This document shows, piece after piece, positions 25,856-33,947 of a stretch of DNA of 64,000 bases. How positions within the stretch are numbered: position 1 is the first letter of the stretch; each line of letters opens with the position of its first letter. Under the pieces are notes generated by a model. The model was not told the DNA's origin, searched no databases, and saw only the letters and a program-made list of their open reading frames with translations. This DNA is from Planotetraspora phitsanulokensis (GTDB lineage: Bacteria; Actinomycetota; Actinomycetes; Streptosporangiales; Streptosporangiaceae): NCBI RefSeq assembly GCF_016863295.1, contig NZ_BOOP01000042.1:32523-96522 (forward strand). The letters run 5' to 3'. A program made the position numbers and the translations under genes.

Positions 25856-28396
25856 TCACTGCGTGGCGATCGCCCGCAGCACGTCCATTCTGGCCGCCCG
25901 GCGCGCCGGCCAGACCGCCGCGAGCACGCCGACCAGTGCCGCCGCCGCCAGATAGGCGCCGAGCCGGCCGGCGGGCACGGCGAGGACATCGATGCCCTGG
26001 CCGGCGAGCGCACGCTGGACCGCCCAGCCGAAGCCGATTCCGACGGCGATCCCGAGCAGCGCGCCGAAGACCGAGATGAGCACCGACTCGTAGCGGATCA
26101 TCCGGCGCAGCTGGCGCCTGCCCATCCCGACCGCCCGGAGCAGCCCGATCTCGCGCGTCCGCTCGATCACCGACAGGGCGAGCGTGTTGATGATGCCGAG
26201 GATCGCGATCACGATCGAGAGCACCAGCAGGGCGGTGATCATCGTGAGGAGCTGCCCGACGCTCGCGCGGGCCTGCTCCTTGATGTCGGACCGATCCTGC
26301 AGCGTCAGGTTGGGATAGGCCGCCAGGGAGGACTCCAGACCCCTGCGGACGGCCGCCGCGTCGGCGGCGGGGGCCTTGACGACGAGGACGGTGGAGACCC
26401 GGGAGTCCGGATAGTGGGCCGCGTGGGTGGCCTCTCCCAGAAGGTACGGCCCGGCCATGGGGTTGTCCGCGTAGACACCCGCGATCCTGATCGTCGCGAA
26501 GGCGCCGTCGGCGTACTGGGCCCGCACCGCCGACCCCGTCGTCCAGCCGCCCGCGGCGGCCGTCCCGGCGTCGACCAGGATCTCGTCGGCGCCTGCGGCG
26601 AGCGTGCCCGACTCCATCTCGAGCCCGAACGGCCCGGCCAGCTCGGCGGGGTCGCCGACGGCGGCGAACACCTGCTGATCGCCCAGTCTGACCTGGGCGT
26701 ACGTCATCGGCGTCGCGCTCTTCACCCCCGGCACGGCCGCGAGGTCCGCCGCCACCGACGGGTCGAACGACCCGGGCGGCCCGAAGCCGCCGCCGGCCGA
26801 CACCTGGAAGTCGGCGCCCAGCGAGCCGTCGAGCGACTTGTCGATGGAGGCCGTCATCGAGGCCGCGAGCACCGACACCGTGGCGATCAGAGCCATGCCG
26901 ATCATGAGGGCCGCGGCAGTGGCGGAGGTTCGGCGGGGGTTGCGCTGCGCGTTCCCGCTGCCGAGCCTGGCCGTCGTGCCGAACAGGCGCACGAGGGGCG
27001 CCCCCAGCAGCCGGGTGACCGGCCGCGCGAACAGCGGGCTCAGCATGGCGACCGCCAGGAACACCAGCAGCGCGCCGGCCCCGACCAGCGCCAGCGGGTC
27101 CCCGCCGTCGCCCGTGAGGCCGGTCGCGAGCAGAGCGCCTCCGGCGGCGCCCAACAGCCCGCCGGCCACGGCGCGGGCGCGCAACGACCGGACCGGGGGC
27201 GCCACGTCGTCCCGCAGCGCCGCCACCGGCGGCGTCTTCGCCGCACGGCGAGCCGGGAAGAACGCCGCGACCAGGGTGACGGCGACGCCGACCGTGAGGG
27301 TCCACACGACCGTCGACGGCGCGATGACCAGGCCGGTCGTCGGCAGGTCGGCGCCCACCGCGGAGAACAGGCCACGCAGCCCGACCGCCAGCCCGGCCCC
27401 CGCGAGCAGGCCGGCGATCGAGCCGAGCAGTCCCACCCCGAGCGCCTCGCCCATGACCGCGAGGGTCACCTGGCGGCGGGACGCCCCGACGGCGCGCAGC
27501 AGCGCCAGATCCCTGGTCCGCTGCGCGACCAGCATCGAGAACGTGTTGAAGATGATGAACGAGCCCACGAAGATCGAGATGACGCCGAAGGTGAGCAGGA
27601 ACGTGCTGAGGAAGCCGAGGAGCTCCTTGACGTCGCCGGCCGCGTCGTCGGCGGCCTGCTGGGCCGTGATCGCCTCGAATCCCGCGGGCACGACCGCGTT
27701 CACCCGCCCGGCCAGCTCGGCGGGGGAGACCCCGTCCGCCGCCTTGGCCACGATCCCGGAGAAGGCGCCCGGCTCGGCCAGCAGCCGCTGCGCGGTGGAG
27801 GGCTCGAACGCGGCGTAGGTGACGCCGCCCGTCTGACCTTTCGCGCCGACCTTGAAGACCCCGACCACCTCGTACGGCTCTGCCGGGCCCTTCGCGACGG
27901 CCTTCACCTGGTCGCCGGTCGTGTATCCGGTCTTCTGGGCGGTCACCGAGTCGAGGGCGACCTCATCGGGTGCCGCGGGGCCCCGTCCGCTGACGAGGGT
28001 GTAGTCCGACAGGGACGACGGCCAGCCGATCCCCATCTGCGGCGGGCCGTTCCCTCCGACGATCTTCCCGTCCCTGCCGACGATCGCCGCGAAGCCCGTG
28101 ATCTGGCCGCGGGCCTCGGCGACGCCGTCCACGCGGCGGACCTGGTCGAGGACGGAGGCCGGAACCGGCTTCGCGGCGAGGTCGTCGGTTCCGCCCGTGA
28201 ACGCCCGCGTGCCCTGCACCGTCACGTCAACCGTTTGCGTGCCCTCGGCGAACAGCTCGTCGAAGGCCTTGTCGGTCGTGCCGGAGAAGATCAGGGTTCC
28301 GGCCACGAACGCCGTGCCCAGCACCACGGCGAGCGCCGTGAGGCCGAGACGCAGCTTGTGCGCGGCGAGGTTCTTCAGGGTCAGCCGGAGGATCAT
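25856..28396 (-). CDS. FtsX/MacB-family ABC transporter permease
   Basis: 846 aa. ATG overlaps the stop of the ATPase gene (ATGA). The protein has one N-terminal membrane helix (about residues 16-38), a large extracytoplasmic MacB-type domain, a block of FtsX helices around residues 255-400, a second extracytoplasmic domain (about 480-715) and a final three-helix FtsX block ending near 840. This duplicated layout is typical of high-GC Gram-positive exporters of antimicrobial peptides or lipid-related substrates; substrate unknown. It works with the ATPase encoded upstream and probably answers to the two-component system behind it. Confidence 0.92.
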   Translation of the reverse strand: MILRLTLKNLAAHKLRLGLTALAVVLGTAFVAGTLIFSGTTDKAFDELFAEGTQTVDVTVQGTRAFTGGTDDLAAKPVPASVLDQVRRVDGVAEARGQITGFAAIVGRDGKIVGGNGPPQMGIGWPSSLSDYTLVSGRGPAAPDEVALDSVTAQKTGYTTGDQVKAVAKGPAEPYEVVGVFKVGAKGQTGGVTYAAFEPSTAQRLLAEPGAFSGIVAKAADGVSPAELAGRVNAVVPAGFEAITAQQAADDAAGDVKELLGFLSTFLLTFGVISIFVGSFIIFNTFSMLVAQRTRDLALLRAVGASRRQVTLAVMGEALGVGLLGSIAGLLAGAGLAVGLRGLFSAVGADLPTTGLVIAPSTVVWTLTVGVAVTLVAAFFPARRAAKTPPVAALRDDVAPPVRSLRARAVAGGLLGAAGGALLATGLTGDGGDPLALVGAGALLVFLAVAMLSPLFARPVTRLLGAPLVRLFGTTARLGSGNAQRNPRRTSATAAALMIGMALIATVSVLAASMTASIDKSLDGSLGADFQVSAGGGFGPPGSFDPSVAADLAAVPGVKSATPMTYAQVRLGDQQVFAAVGDPAELAGPFGLEMESGTLAAGADEILVDAGTAAAGGWTTGSAVRAQYADGAFATIRIAGVYADNPMAGPYLLGEATHAAHYPDSRVSTVLVVKAPAADAAAVRRGLESSLAAYPNLTLQDRSDIKEQARASVGQLLTMITALLVLSIVIAILGIINTLALSVIERTREIGLLRAVGMGRRQLRRMIRYESVLISVFGALLGIAVGIGFGWAVQRALAGQGIDVLAVPAGRLGAYLAAAALVGVLAAVWPARRAARMDVLRAIATQ

Positions 28397-29199
28397 CGGT
28401 CCAGGCCCTTCATGCGCTCCAGCACGCCCTGAGCGGTCGGCGCGGCGAGCTGGTCGACGATGCGGCCGTCCGCGAGGAAGACGACGAGGTCGGCGTAGGA
28501 GGCCGCCACGGGGTCGTGGGTCACCATGACGACGGTCTGGCCCATCTCCCGCACCGAGTTGCGCAGGAACGACAGGACCTCGGCGCCGGAACGCGAGTCG
28601 AGGTTCCCGGTGGGCTCGTCGGCGAAGATGATCTCGGGCTTGCTCGCCAGGGCGCGCGCGCAGGCCACCCGCTGCTGCTGGCCGCCGGACAACTCGGACG
28701 GCCGGTGCCGCAGCCGGGGGCGCAGCCCCACCGTGTCGATCACCGCGTCGAGCCAGGCCTGATCGGGCCGCACGCCCGCGATGTCCATCGGGAGGGTGAT
28801 GTTCTCCAGTGCGGTCAACGTCGGGATCAGGTTGAAGGACTGGAAGACGAATCCGATCCTGTCGCGGCGCAGCCGGGTCAGCCGCCTGTCGTCCAGGCGG
28901 GTCAGCTCGACGTCGCCGACGAACACCTCGCCGCCGGTCACGCTGTCCAGGCCGGCGAGGCAGTGCATCAGGGTCGACTTGCCCGATCCGGACGGACCCA
29001 TGATCGCGGTGAATCGCCCACCGGGGATGCCCAGGGTCACTCCGTCGAGCGCGGACACGCGGGCGTCGCCGGTGCCGTACACCTTGGTCACGCCGACCGC
29101 CCGTGCGGCCAGCGGGCCTGCGGACCGGATCTCGTCATCGGTCGTGGGCGCGGGGCCGGTGAGGTCTCTGTACGCGGAGGTCGTCAGGGGGAACGTCAT
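28393..29199 (-). CDS. ABC transporter ATP-binding protein, MacB/LolD type
   Basis: 268 aa. Walker A GPSGSGKS, signature LSGGQQQR, Walker B IIFADEPTGNLD and switch VTHD are all visible. The first 35 residues are an extra N-terminal segment before the nucleotide-binding domain begins at ARAVGVTKVYG. No ribosome site precedes the ATG, but TAGCGT sits 6 bases upstream, suggesting a leaderless message. It partners the FtsX-type permease, whose gene overlaps by 4 bases. Confidence 0.93.
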   Translation of the reverse strand: MTFPLTTSAYRDLTGPAPTTDDEIRSAGPLAARAVGVTKVYGTGDARVSALDGVTLGIPGGRFTAIMGPSGSGKSTLMHCLAGLDSVTGGEVFVGDVELTRLDDRRLTRLRRDRIGFVFQSFNLIPTLTALENITLPMDIAGVRPDQAWLDAVIDTVGLRPRLRHRPSELSGGQQQRVACARALASKPEIIFADEPTGNLDSRSGAEVLSFLRNSVREMGQTVVMVTHDPVAASYADLVVFLADGRIVDQLAAPTAQGVLERMKGLDR

Positions 29200-29205
29200 G
29201 CTTCG

Positions 29206-29211
29206 ACGCTA
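29206..29211 (-). promoter_or_regulatory. Candidate -10 for a leaderless exporter operon message
   Basis: On the - strand TAGCGT is followed by six bases (CGAAGC) and then the ATG at 29199. No Shine-Dalgarno site lies between. Confidence 0.45.
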
Positions 29212-29288
29212 TGGGCGCCCGTGCGCCGGGGGATCGGCCTCCGGGACCGACTCGACCTGCCCCTGCGGCAGGAGAACCCCGACCGGCC

Positions 29289-29308
29289 CCTACTCCCCGA
29301 GGAGTAGG
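29289..29308. promoter_or_regulatory. Perfect palindrome CCTACTCC-CCGA-GGAGTAGG, candidate response-regulator site
   Basis: Two exact 8-bp arms (29289-29296 and 29301-29308) separated by CCGA, in the gap between the response-regulator gene and the exporter operon. There is no T-run, so it does not look like a terminator. Position and symmetry suit binding by the NarL-type regulator encoded beside it, about 90-110 bases upstream of the exporter start. Confidence 0.5.
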
Positions 29309-29312
29309 CCTC

Positions 29313-29996
29313 TCAGGGCAGCGCGCCCGGGGTGATCAGGCCCGTCTCGTACGCGAGGACGACGGCCTGGACCCGGTCGCGCAGGCCCAGCTTCGTGAGG
29401 ACGTTGCCGACGTGGGTCTTGACGGTCGTCTCGCTGACCACCAGCTCGGCGGCGATCTCGGCGTTGGACATGCCCTTGGCGATCAGGCGGAGGACCTCGA
29501 GCTCCCGCTCGGTCAGCCGGTCGACCCGGGCCGGCGTCGACTGCTGGTGCGCCGAGGGCAGCCGCATCGCGAAGCGGTCGAGCAGGCGGCGCGTGACGCT
29601 CGGGGCGACGATCGCGTCGCCCGCCGCGACCACCCGGATGGCCTGCACGAGCTCGTCCGGCGGGACGTCCTTGAGCAGGAAGCCGCTCGCGCCCGCCCGT
29701 AACGCCTCCACGATGTACTCGTCGAGGTCGAACGTGGTCAGCACGAGCACCTTCGGCACATGAACGCTCGGCGCCGCCTCCCGCACGATGCGCCGGGTCG
29801 CCTCGATGCCGTCCATGCCGGGCATGCGGACGTCCATGAGGACGACGTCCGGCAGGAGGGCGCGCGACTGGTCCATGGCCGTCGACCCGTCCCCGGCCTC
29901 CCCGACGACGGTGACGTCCTTCTCCGCCTCGAGGATGAAGCGGAAACCCGTGCGCAGCAGCGGCTGGTCGTCCACCAGCAGGACCCGGATCGTCAT
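29313..29996 (-). CDS. Two-component response regulator, NarL/LuxR family
   Basis: 227 aa from the ATG at 29996 (MTIRVLLVDDQPLLRTGF); a longer in-frame start adds 34 residues that are unlike any receiver domain. The receiver domain carries the acidic pair in VDDQ, the phospho-acceptor Asp in VLMDVRMPGMDG and the conserved Lys in FLLKDVPP. The C-terminal LuxR helix-turn-helix is LTERELEVLRLIAKGMSNAEIA. It lies 52 bases after the kinase gene on the same strand and is expected to be phosphorylated by it. Likely target: the FtsX-type exporter operon downstream. Confidence 0.93.
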   Translation of the reverse strand: MTIRVLLVDDQPLLRTGFRFILEAEKDVTVVGEAGDGSTAMDQSRALLPDVVLMDVRMPGMDGIEATRRIVREAAPSVHVPKVLVLTTFDLDEYIVEALRAGASGFLLKDVPPDELVQAIRVVAAGDAIVAPSVTRRLLDRFAMRLPSAHQQSTPARVDRLTERELEVLRLIAKGMSNAEIAAELVVSETTVKTHVGNVLTKLGLRDRVQAVVLAYETGLITPGALP

Positions 29997-30048
29997 GATC
30001 CGGCCACCGGCGGCGCGGGGTGCCGGAGGGAGGGGGTCACCCTGTTCG

Positions 30049-31266
30049 TCATGCTCTGTCCTTGAGGGGGAATCGGGCCCGGACCTCGAATCCGCCACCG
30101 TCGCGGGGGCCGATCCTCAGGACTCCACCATAGAGCGCCACCCGCTCCTTGATGCCGACGAGGCCGTGACCCGTTCCGTTCGACGGCTGGGCGAGCTCCG
30201 CCGCGGCACCTCTGCCGTCGTCCTCGACGTGGACCGTCAGCTCCCCGCCCTCCTGGCGTACGGTGACCCAGGCACGGGCGGTGGGGCCGGCGTGGCGGAG
30301 GCTGTTGGTGAGCGCCTCCTGAATGAGACGGTAGGCCGCCAGGTCGAGGCCGGGGGGCAGGCCGAGCCGCTCGCCCTCGACCCAGAGCTGGGTGCGCAGG
30401 CCCGCCTCCCGCATCTGCTCGACCAGCGTGGGGAGGTCGTGCATGCCCGGCTGCGGCTCGCGCTCCGCGGGACCGTCGGTGCGCAGGACGCCGACGATGT
30501 TGCGCATCTCCGCCATCGCGGTGCGTCCCATCTCCTCGATCGCGGTGAGCGCGTCACGTGCCACGTCGGGATCGGCGTCGAGCATCCTGCGCGCGGCGGA
30601 GGCCTGGACCGTCATGACGCTGACGTGGTGGGCGACCACGTCGTGCAACTCGCGCGCGATCCGCGAGCGCTCCTCGGCCCTGGCGGCGCGCGTGTCGGCC
30701 TCCCGCGCCCGCTCCAGCCGGTCGGCCCGCTGGGTCAGCTCCGCCAGATAGGCCCGGCGCAGCCGTACGCTCCGGCCGATGACCCAGCACAGCATCATCA
30801 CCACGAGGACCACCAGCTGATCCATCCACGACAGCGGCTGGGGCCCGATGGCTATGGTGACGGCGGTTCCGATGACGAAGACGGCGACCGCGGCGAGGCT
30901 CAGCGCGAGACCCCGGTAGGCCGCCACCGTGTAGAGCAGGACGAGCCCGCCGATGCCGCAGAGCCCGGCGTTGTAGCCGAGCCCGTTCAGCACCGCCTCC
31001 GGCACGCCGGTCAGCACGAGCAGCACGAACGGCCAGCGTCGCCGGAAGGCCACCGGGAGCGTGCACAGGGCCGCCGCGAACAGGCTGAACCAGTCGGGGG
31101 CGCGTACCGGCACGGGGGGCGCCCCCTGCCAGTTCGCGACCCCCTCGGTGCCCGTCAGCAGGATGAAGAACAGAGAGGCCGCCGTCAGCACCACCGCGAG
31201 GACCGAGTCGCTGATCGGAGGAAGAGCTCGGATCCAGGACCGCGGATTCACGGGGGTGGTGCGCAC
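30049..31266 (-). CDS. Sensor histidine kinase, NarL-type partner (HisKA_3)
   Basis: 405 aa with a GTG start. About five hydrophobic helices occupy residues 20-165, then a short coiled coil, the dimerisation and phospho-acceptor segment ERSRIARELHDVVAHHVSVM with the acceptor His in ELHD, and a C-terminal ATPase domain with GTGHGLVGIKERV. There is no sizeable extracellular sensor domain, so it probably senses the membrane or a membrane protein. Genes for regulator and ABC exporter follow, a common arrangement for cell-envelope or peptide stress. TAAATT lies 6 bases before the GTG and no ribosome site is seen. Confidence 0.93.
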   Translation of the reverse strand: MRTTPVNPRSWIRALPPISDSVLAVVLTAASLFFILLTGTEGVANWQGAPPVPVRAPDWFSLFAAALCTLPVAFRRRWPFVLLVLTGVPEAVLNGLGYNAGLCGIGGLVLLYTVAAYRGLALSLAAVAVFVIGTAVTIAIGPQPLSWMDQLVVLVVMMLCWVIGRSVRLRRAYLAELTQRADRLERAREADTRAARAEERSRIARELHDVVAHHVSVMTVQASAARRMLDADPDVARDALTAIEEMGRTAMAEMRNIVGVLRTDGPAEREPQPGMHDLPTLVEQMREAGLRTQLWVEGERLGLPPGLDLAAYRLIQEALTNSLRHAGPTARAWVTVRQEGGELTVHVEDDGRGAAAELAQPSNGTGHGLVGIKERVALYGGVLRIGPRDGGGFEVRARFPLKDRA

Positions 31267-31272
31267 GTATCA

Positions 31273-31278
31273 AATTTA
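31273..31278 (-). promoter_or_regulatory. Candidate -10 for a leaderless kinase message
   Basis: On the - strand TAAATT is followed by six bases and then the GTG at 31266. This AT-rich hexamer stands out in a GC-rich context. Confidence 0.5.
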
Positions 31279-31399
31279 GGTCGTGACGGGACGGAGCAAC
31301 CCTGCGCGCGGCGGATATCGGCCTCCTTCGCACGGAGGAGACGCGCATCACAGGCCGGGCGGCGGGCCGCCGCCGGTCCCTGCGCCGCGGCGGACCGGC

Positions 31400-32266
31400 C
31401 TACAACTCGTCCGTGGCGGACCGCGGCCTGCCACGTCCTCGCGAGGACGTGCCGGGCCGGTGCTCGGGCACCGGCGGGGGCGTGCCGCCGTACTCGGGGC
31501 ACAGCGCCTGGTGGTCGCACCAGTCGCACAGTCGCGAGGGGCGGTGCCGCCACTCCCTGGTGCGGACGGACCGCTCGATCGCCTCCCACAACGCCTGCAC
31601 CTTGCGCTCGGTGGCGCGCAGGTCGGCCTCGTCCGGCGTGTAGCGCAGGATCTCCCCGTTCCCGAGGTACATCAACTGGAGCATCCTCGGCACGGTCCCG
31701 TTGAGGCGCCACAGGGCCAGCGCGTAGAACTTCATCTGGAACAGCGCCTTGGCCTCGAAGTCCTGCCGGGGCGCCGTGCCCGTCTTGTAGTCGACCACGC
31801 GGATCTCGCCGGTGGGCGCCACGTCCAGGCGGTCGATGTAGCCGCGCAGCATCAGGCCGCTCTCGAGCACGGTCTCCACGTACATCTCACGCTCGGCCGG
31901 CTCGAGCAGCCGCGGGTCCTCGAGCGTGAAGTAGCGCTCGACCATCGTCCTGGCCTGCGCGAGCCACTTGCCGCGCTCCTCGTCGGTCTCGAACAGCCCG
32001 GCGTACTCCGGCTCCTCCGTGAGCAGACGCTCCCACTGGGGCTCCAGGAGGTCCTGCGCGGCCGCGGTCGTCCTCGCCTCGGCCGGCAGGTCGTACAGCC
32101 GCTCGAGGACCGCGTGGACGAGCGTGCCGCGCACCGCCGCGGGGGAGGGCCGCTCGGGAAGCTGGTCGATCACCCTGAACCGGTAGAGCAGCGGGCAGGT
32201 CATGAAATCACCGGCACGCGAGGGGGACAGGGCGCCGATGATCGAGCGCTCTTCGGCGAGGGTCAT
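31400..32266 (-). CDS. RecB-like PD-(D/E)XK nuclease with Fe-S cysteines
   Basis: 288 aa from the ATG at 32266 (MTLAEERSIIGALSPSRAGDF). A 64-codon in-frame extension exists but is made of translated DNA repeats and is rejected. The nuclease core is visible: GTLVHAVLERLY (His), LRGYIDRLDV and VVDYKTGTAP (the D and DxK residues). Cys24 in MTCPL and three C-terminal cysteines in LCDWCDHQALCPEY form the 4Fe-4S arrangement of AddB/Cas4-type exonucleases. The tail after that is Pro/Arg-rich. No cas genes or helicase are nearby; the same gene sits near trmI in Mycobacterium (Rv2119, from memory), so it is a core gene, probably in DNA repair. Confidence 0.88.
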   Translation of the reverse strand: MTLAEERSIIGALSPSRAGDFMTCPLLYRFRVIDQLPERPSPAAVRGTLVHAVLERLYDLPAEARTTAAAQDLLEPQWERLLTEEPEYAGLFETDEERGKWLAQARTMVERYFTLEDPRLLEPAEREMYVETVLESGLMLRGYIDRLDVAPTGEIRVVDYKTGTAPRQDFEAKALFQMKFYALALWRLNGTVPRMLQLMYLGNGEILRYTPDEADLRATERKVQALWEAIERSVRTREWRHRPSRLCDWCDHQALCPEYGGTPPPVPEHRPGTSSRGRGRPRSATDEL

Positions 32267-32272
32267 GCCCGC

Positions 32273-32278
32273 ACTGTA
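32273..32278 (-). promoter_or_regulatory. Candidate -10 for a leaderless nuclease message
   Basis: On the - strand TACAGT, six bases, then the ATG at 32266, with no ribosome site between. Confidence 0.4.
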
Positions 32279-32290
32279 GGCCACGCGGCC

Positions 32291-32350
32291 GACAACCACG
32301 GAGTCGACAAGCACGGAGCCGACAACCACGGAGTCGACAAGCACGGAGCC
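32291..32350. repeat. 15-bp tandem repeat, four units (two 30-bp copies)
   Basis: Units alternate GACAACCACGGAGTC and GACAAGCACGGAGCC, twice, with a decayed fifth unit (GACGAGCGGGAGC). They lie between the divergent nuclease and M50 protease genes, just upstream of the nuclease start. Confidence 0.85.
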
Positions 32351-32516
32351 GACGAGCGGGAGCGGGAAGACGAGGACCGAATCGGGCGCCCGGGGAGCGC
32401 GTGCGACGAGAGACGACCCGAGTGGCGGCGCGGGTTCGCGCAGAGCGCCTGAACTCATAGGCTGATCTCACCTCGGCGCCGCGTAGCATCGAGGTCGAGG
32501 AGAGAAGGCGGCCAAC

Positions 32517-33686
32517 ATGAGTACACCTGCCAACCAGTCCCCGGGTCTGCGGATTGGCAGCCCGTTCGGCATTCCGGTGTACATATCGCCCACGTGGCTG
32601 ATCGTGGCGGCCTTCATCGCCTTCAGCTTCCAGGACGTGTTCGCCGCGAGCCTTCCCGGCTACGGGGACGCCGGCGCCATCGTCGTGGCGCTGATCTTCG
32701 CCGTACTCCTCTACGCCTCGGTCCTGCTCCACGAGCTCGCCCACTGCGTGGTCGCCAAGCACTACGGCCTGCCGGTGCGGCGGATCGTCCTCTACATGCT
32801 CGGCGGAGTCTCCGAGATCGAGCGCGAGCCGGAGACGGCGGGCCGCGAGTTCAACGTCGCCGTCGCCGGTCCGGTGCTGTCCCTCGGGCTGGCCGTGATC
32901 GGGTACGCGGTCTCCGCGGCCCTGTTCGTCGAGGGATCGATCAACCCGTTGCACATGGCGGTGCATCCTCCGGTCGGGCTGATCCCCGTGCTGATCTGGC
33001 AGCTCTGGTTGTCCAACCTGATCGTCGGGATCTTCAACCTGCTGCCGGGCCTGCCGCTCGACGGCGGACGGCTCCTTCGCGCGGGCGTGTGGAAGGCGAC
33101 CAAGGATCCGGGCCGCGGCACCCTCGCCGCCGCCTGGGGAGGCCGGACCGTCGCCGTGGTCATCGTGGCCCTGTCCCTGCTGCCCTACGTCGCCGCCGGG
33201 CAGATGCCGACCGGTTTCTCCTGGCTCTGGTCGGTGGTGCTGGCGGCCTTCATCTGGCTCGGAGCCTCGCAGTCGCTGCGGGTGGCGCGAGTGCGGGCCA
33301 GGCTGCCCCAGCTGCGAGCCCGGGTCCTGGCGCGCAGGGCACTTCCCGTGACCGCGGAGACCCCGCTCTCGGAGGCGCTCCGCCGCGCGGGCGACGCCGG
33401 GGCGGGCGCGATGGTCGTGGTCGACCACGACGGGCGGCCGGTCGGGATCGTGAACGAGGCGGCCATCAACGCCACCCCGGAACACCGCAGGCCGTGGGTC
33501 AACGTCGGCTCGGTGTCGCGGACGCTGGAGCCGTCGCTGGTCCTGGGGGCCGATCTCGAGGGGGAGTCACTCCTCGAGGCGATGCGCGGCACCCCCGCGG
33601 CGGAGTATCTGCTGGTCGAGCAGGGTGGCGAGATCTACGGTGTGCTGTCCACGGCGGATGTCAACCGTGTGTTCACCGGGGTCTGA
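32517..33686 (+). CDS. Site-2 protease family (M50) membrane metalloprotease with two CBS domains
   Basis: 389 aa, ATG preceded by GAGGAGAGAAGG. Membrane helices start near residue 27. The zinc motif HELAH is at 72-76 and the third ligand Asp182 is in LPLDGGR, both inside membrane segments. Six helices can be drawn before residue 255. Two CBS motifs follow in the cytoplasm (about 275-325 and 335-389, the latter GGEIYGVLSTADVNRVF). CBS-containing site-2 proteases are thought to sense adenine nucleotides while cutting transmembrane substrates. The target is unknown; no anti-sigma factor gene is adjacent. Confidence 0.93.
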   Translation: MSTPANQSPGLRIGSPFGIPVYISPTWLIVAAFIAFSFQDVFAASLPGYGDAGAIVVALIFAVLLYASVLLHELAHCVVAKHYGLPVRRIVLYMLGGVSEIEREPETAGREFNVAVAGPVLSLGLAVIGYAVSAALFVEGSINPLHMAVHPPVGLIPVLIWQLWLSNLIVGIFNLLPGLPLDGGRLLRAGVWKATKDPGRGTLAAAWGGRTVAVVIVALSLLPYVAAGQMPTGFSWLWSVVLAAFIWLGASQSLRVARVRARLPQLRARVLARRALPVTAETPLSEALRRAGDAGAGAMVVVDHDGRPVGIVNEAAINATPEHRRPWVNVGSVSRTLEPSLVLGADLEGESLLEAMRGTPAAEYLLVEQGGEIYGVLSTADVNRVFTGV

Positions 33687-33840
33687 CGGCTCGGTAGTGA
33701 GATCGCGCCGTCACGGCCGCCTGACCCCCGGGCCCGTTCTGCCCACGGGTCCGGGCGGCGTAGATTCAGGAACGGCGTTCACCATTGGTTTGCTACGTTC
33801 TGGGATGATCGATCCGGTGCCATCAGCCGCCGCGTTCCGT

Positions 33841-33864
33841 GTCCCGTGGGGTGTCCCACGGGAC
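33841..33864 (+). promoter_or_regulatory. 10-bp perfect hairpin upstream of the FHA gene
   Basis: GTCCCGTGGG pairs with CCCACGGGAC around GTGT, in the 261-base gap after the M50 gene. A TAGATT hexamer at 33761-33766 could be the -10 of the FHA gene, which would put the hairpin in its leader. Confidence 0.4.
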
Positions 33865-33947
33865 GGATGCCGCGACGACGGCCGGTGGTCCGGGCCGGGT
33901 ACCGATGGTCAGGTGGCGATTCCGGGGTATCCGGGAGGGAGAGTTCT

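Noticed and set aside
25829..28432. 867-codon + strand frame opposite the FtsX-type permease
   Set aside because: Arg/Gly/Asp-rich shadow frame; the - strand gene has clear membrane helices and family features.
31400..32266. Cas4 as identity of the RecB-like nuclease
   Set aside because: No CRISPR repeats or other cas genes are in the window, and the gene is in conserved core synteny near trmI.
32267..32458. 64-residue N-terminal extension of the RecB-like nuclease
   Set aside because: It is mostly translated 15-bp repeats (VGSVLVDSV units), and the promoter-like TACAGT lies right before the shorter start.
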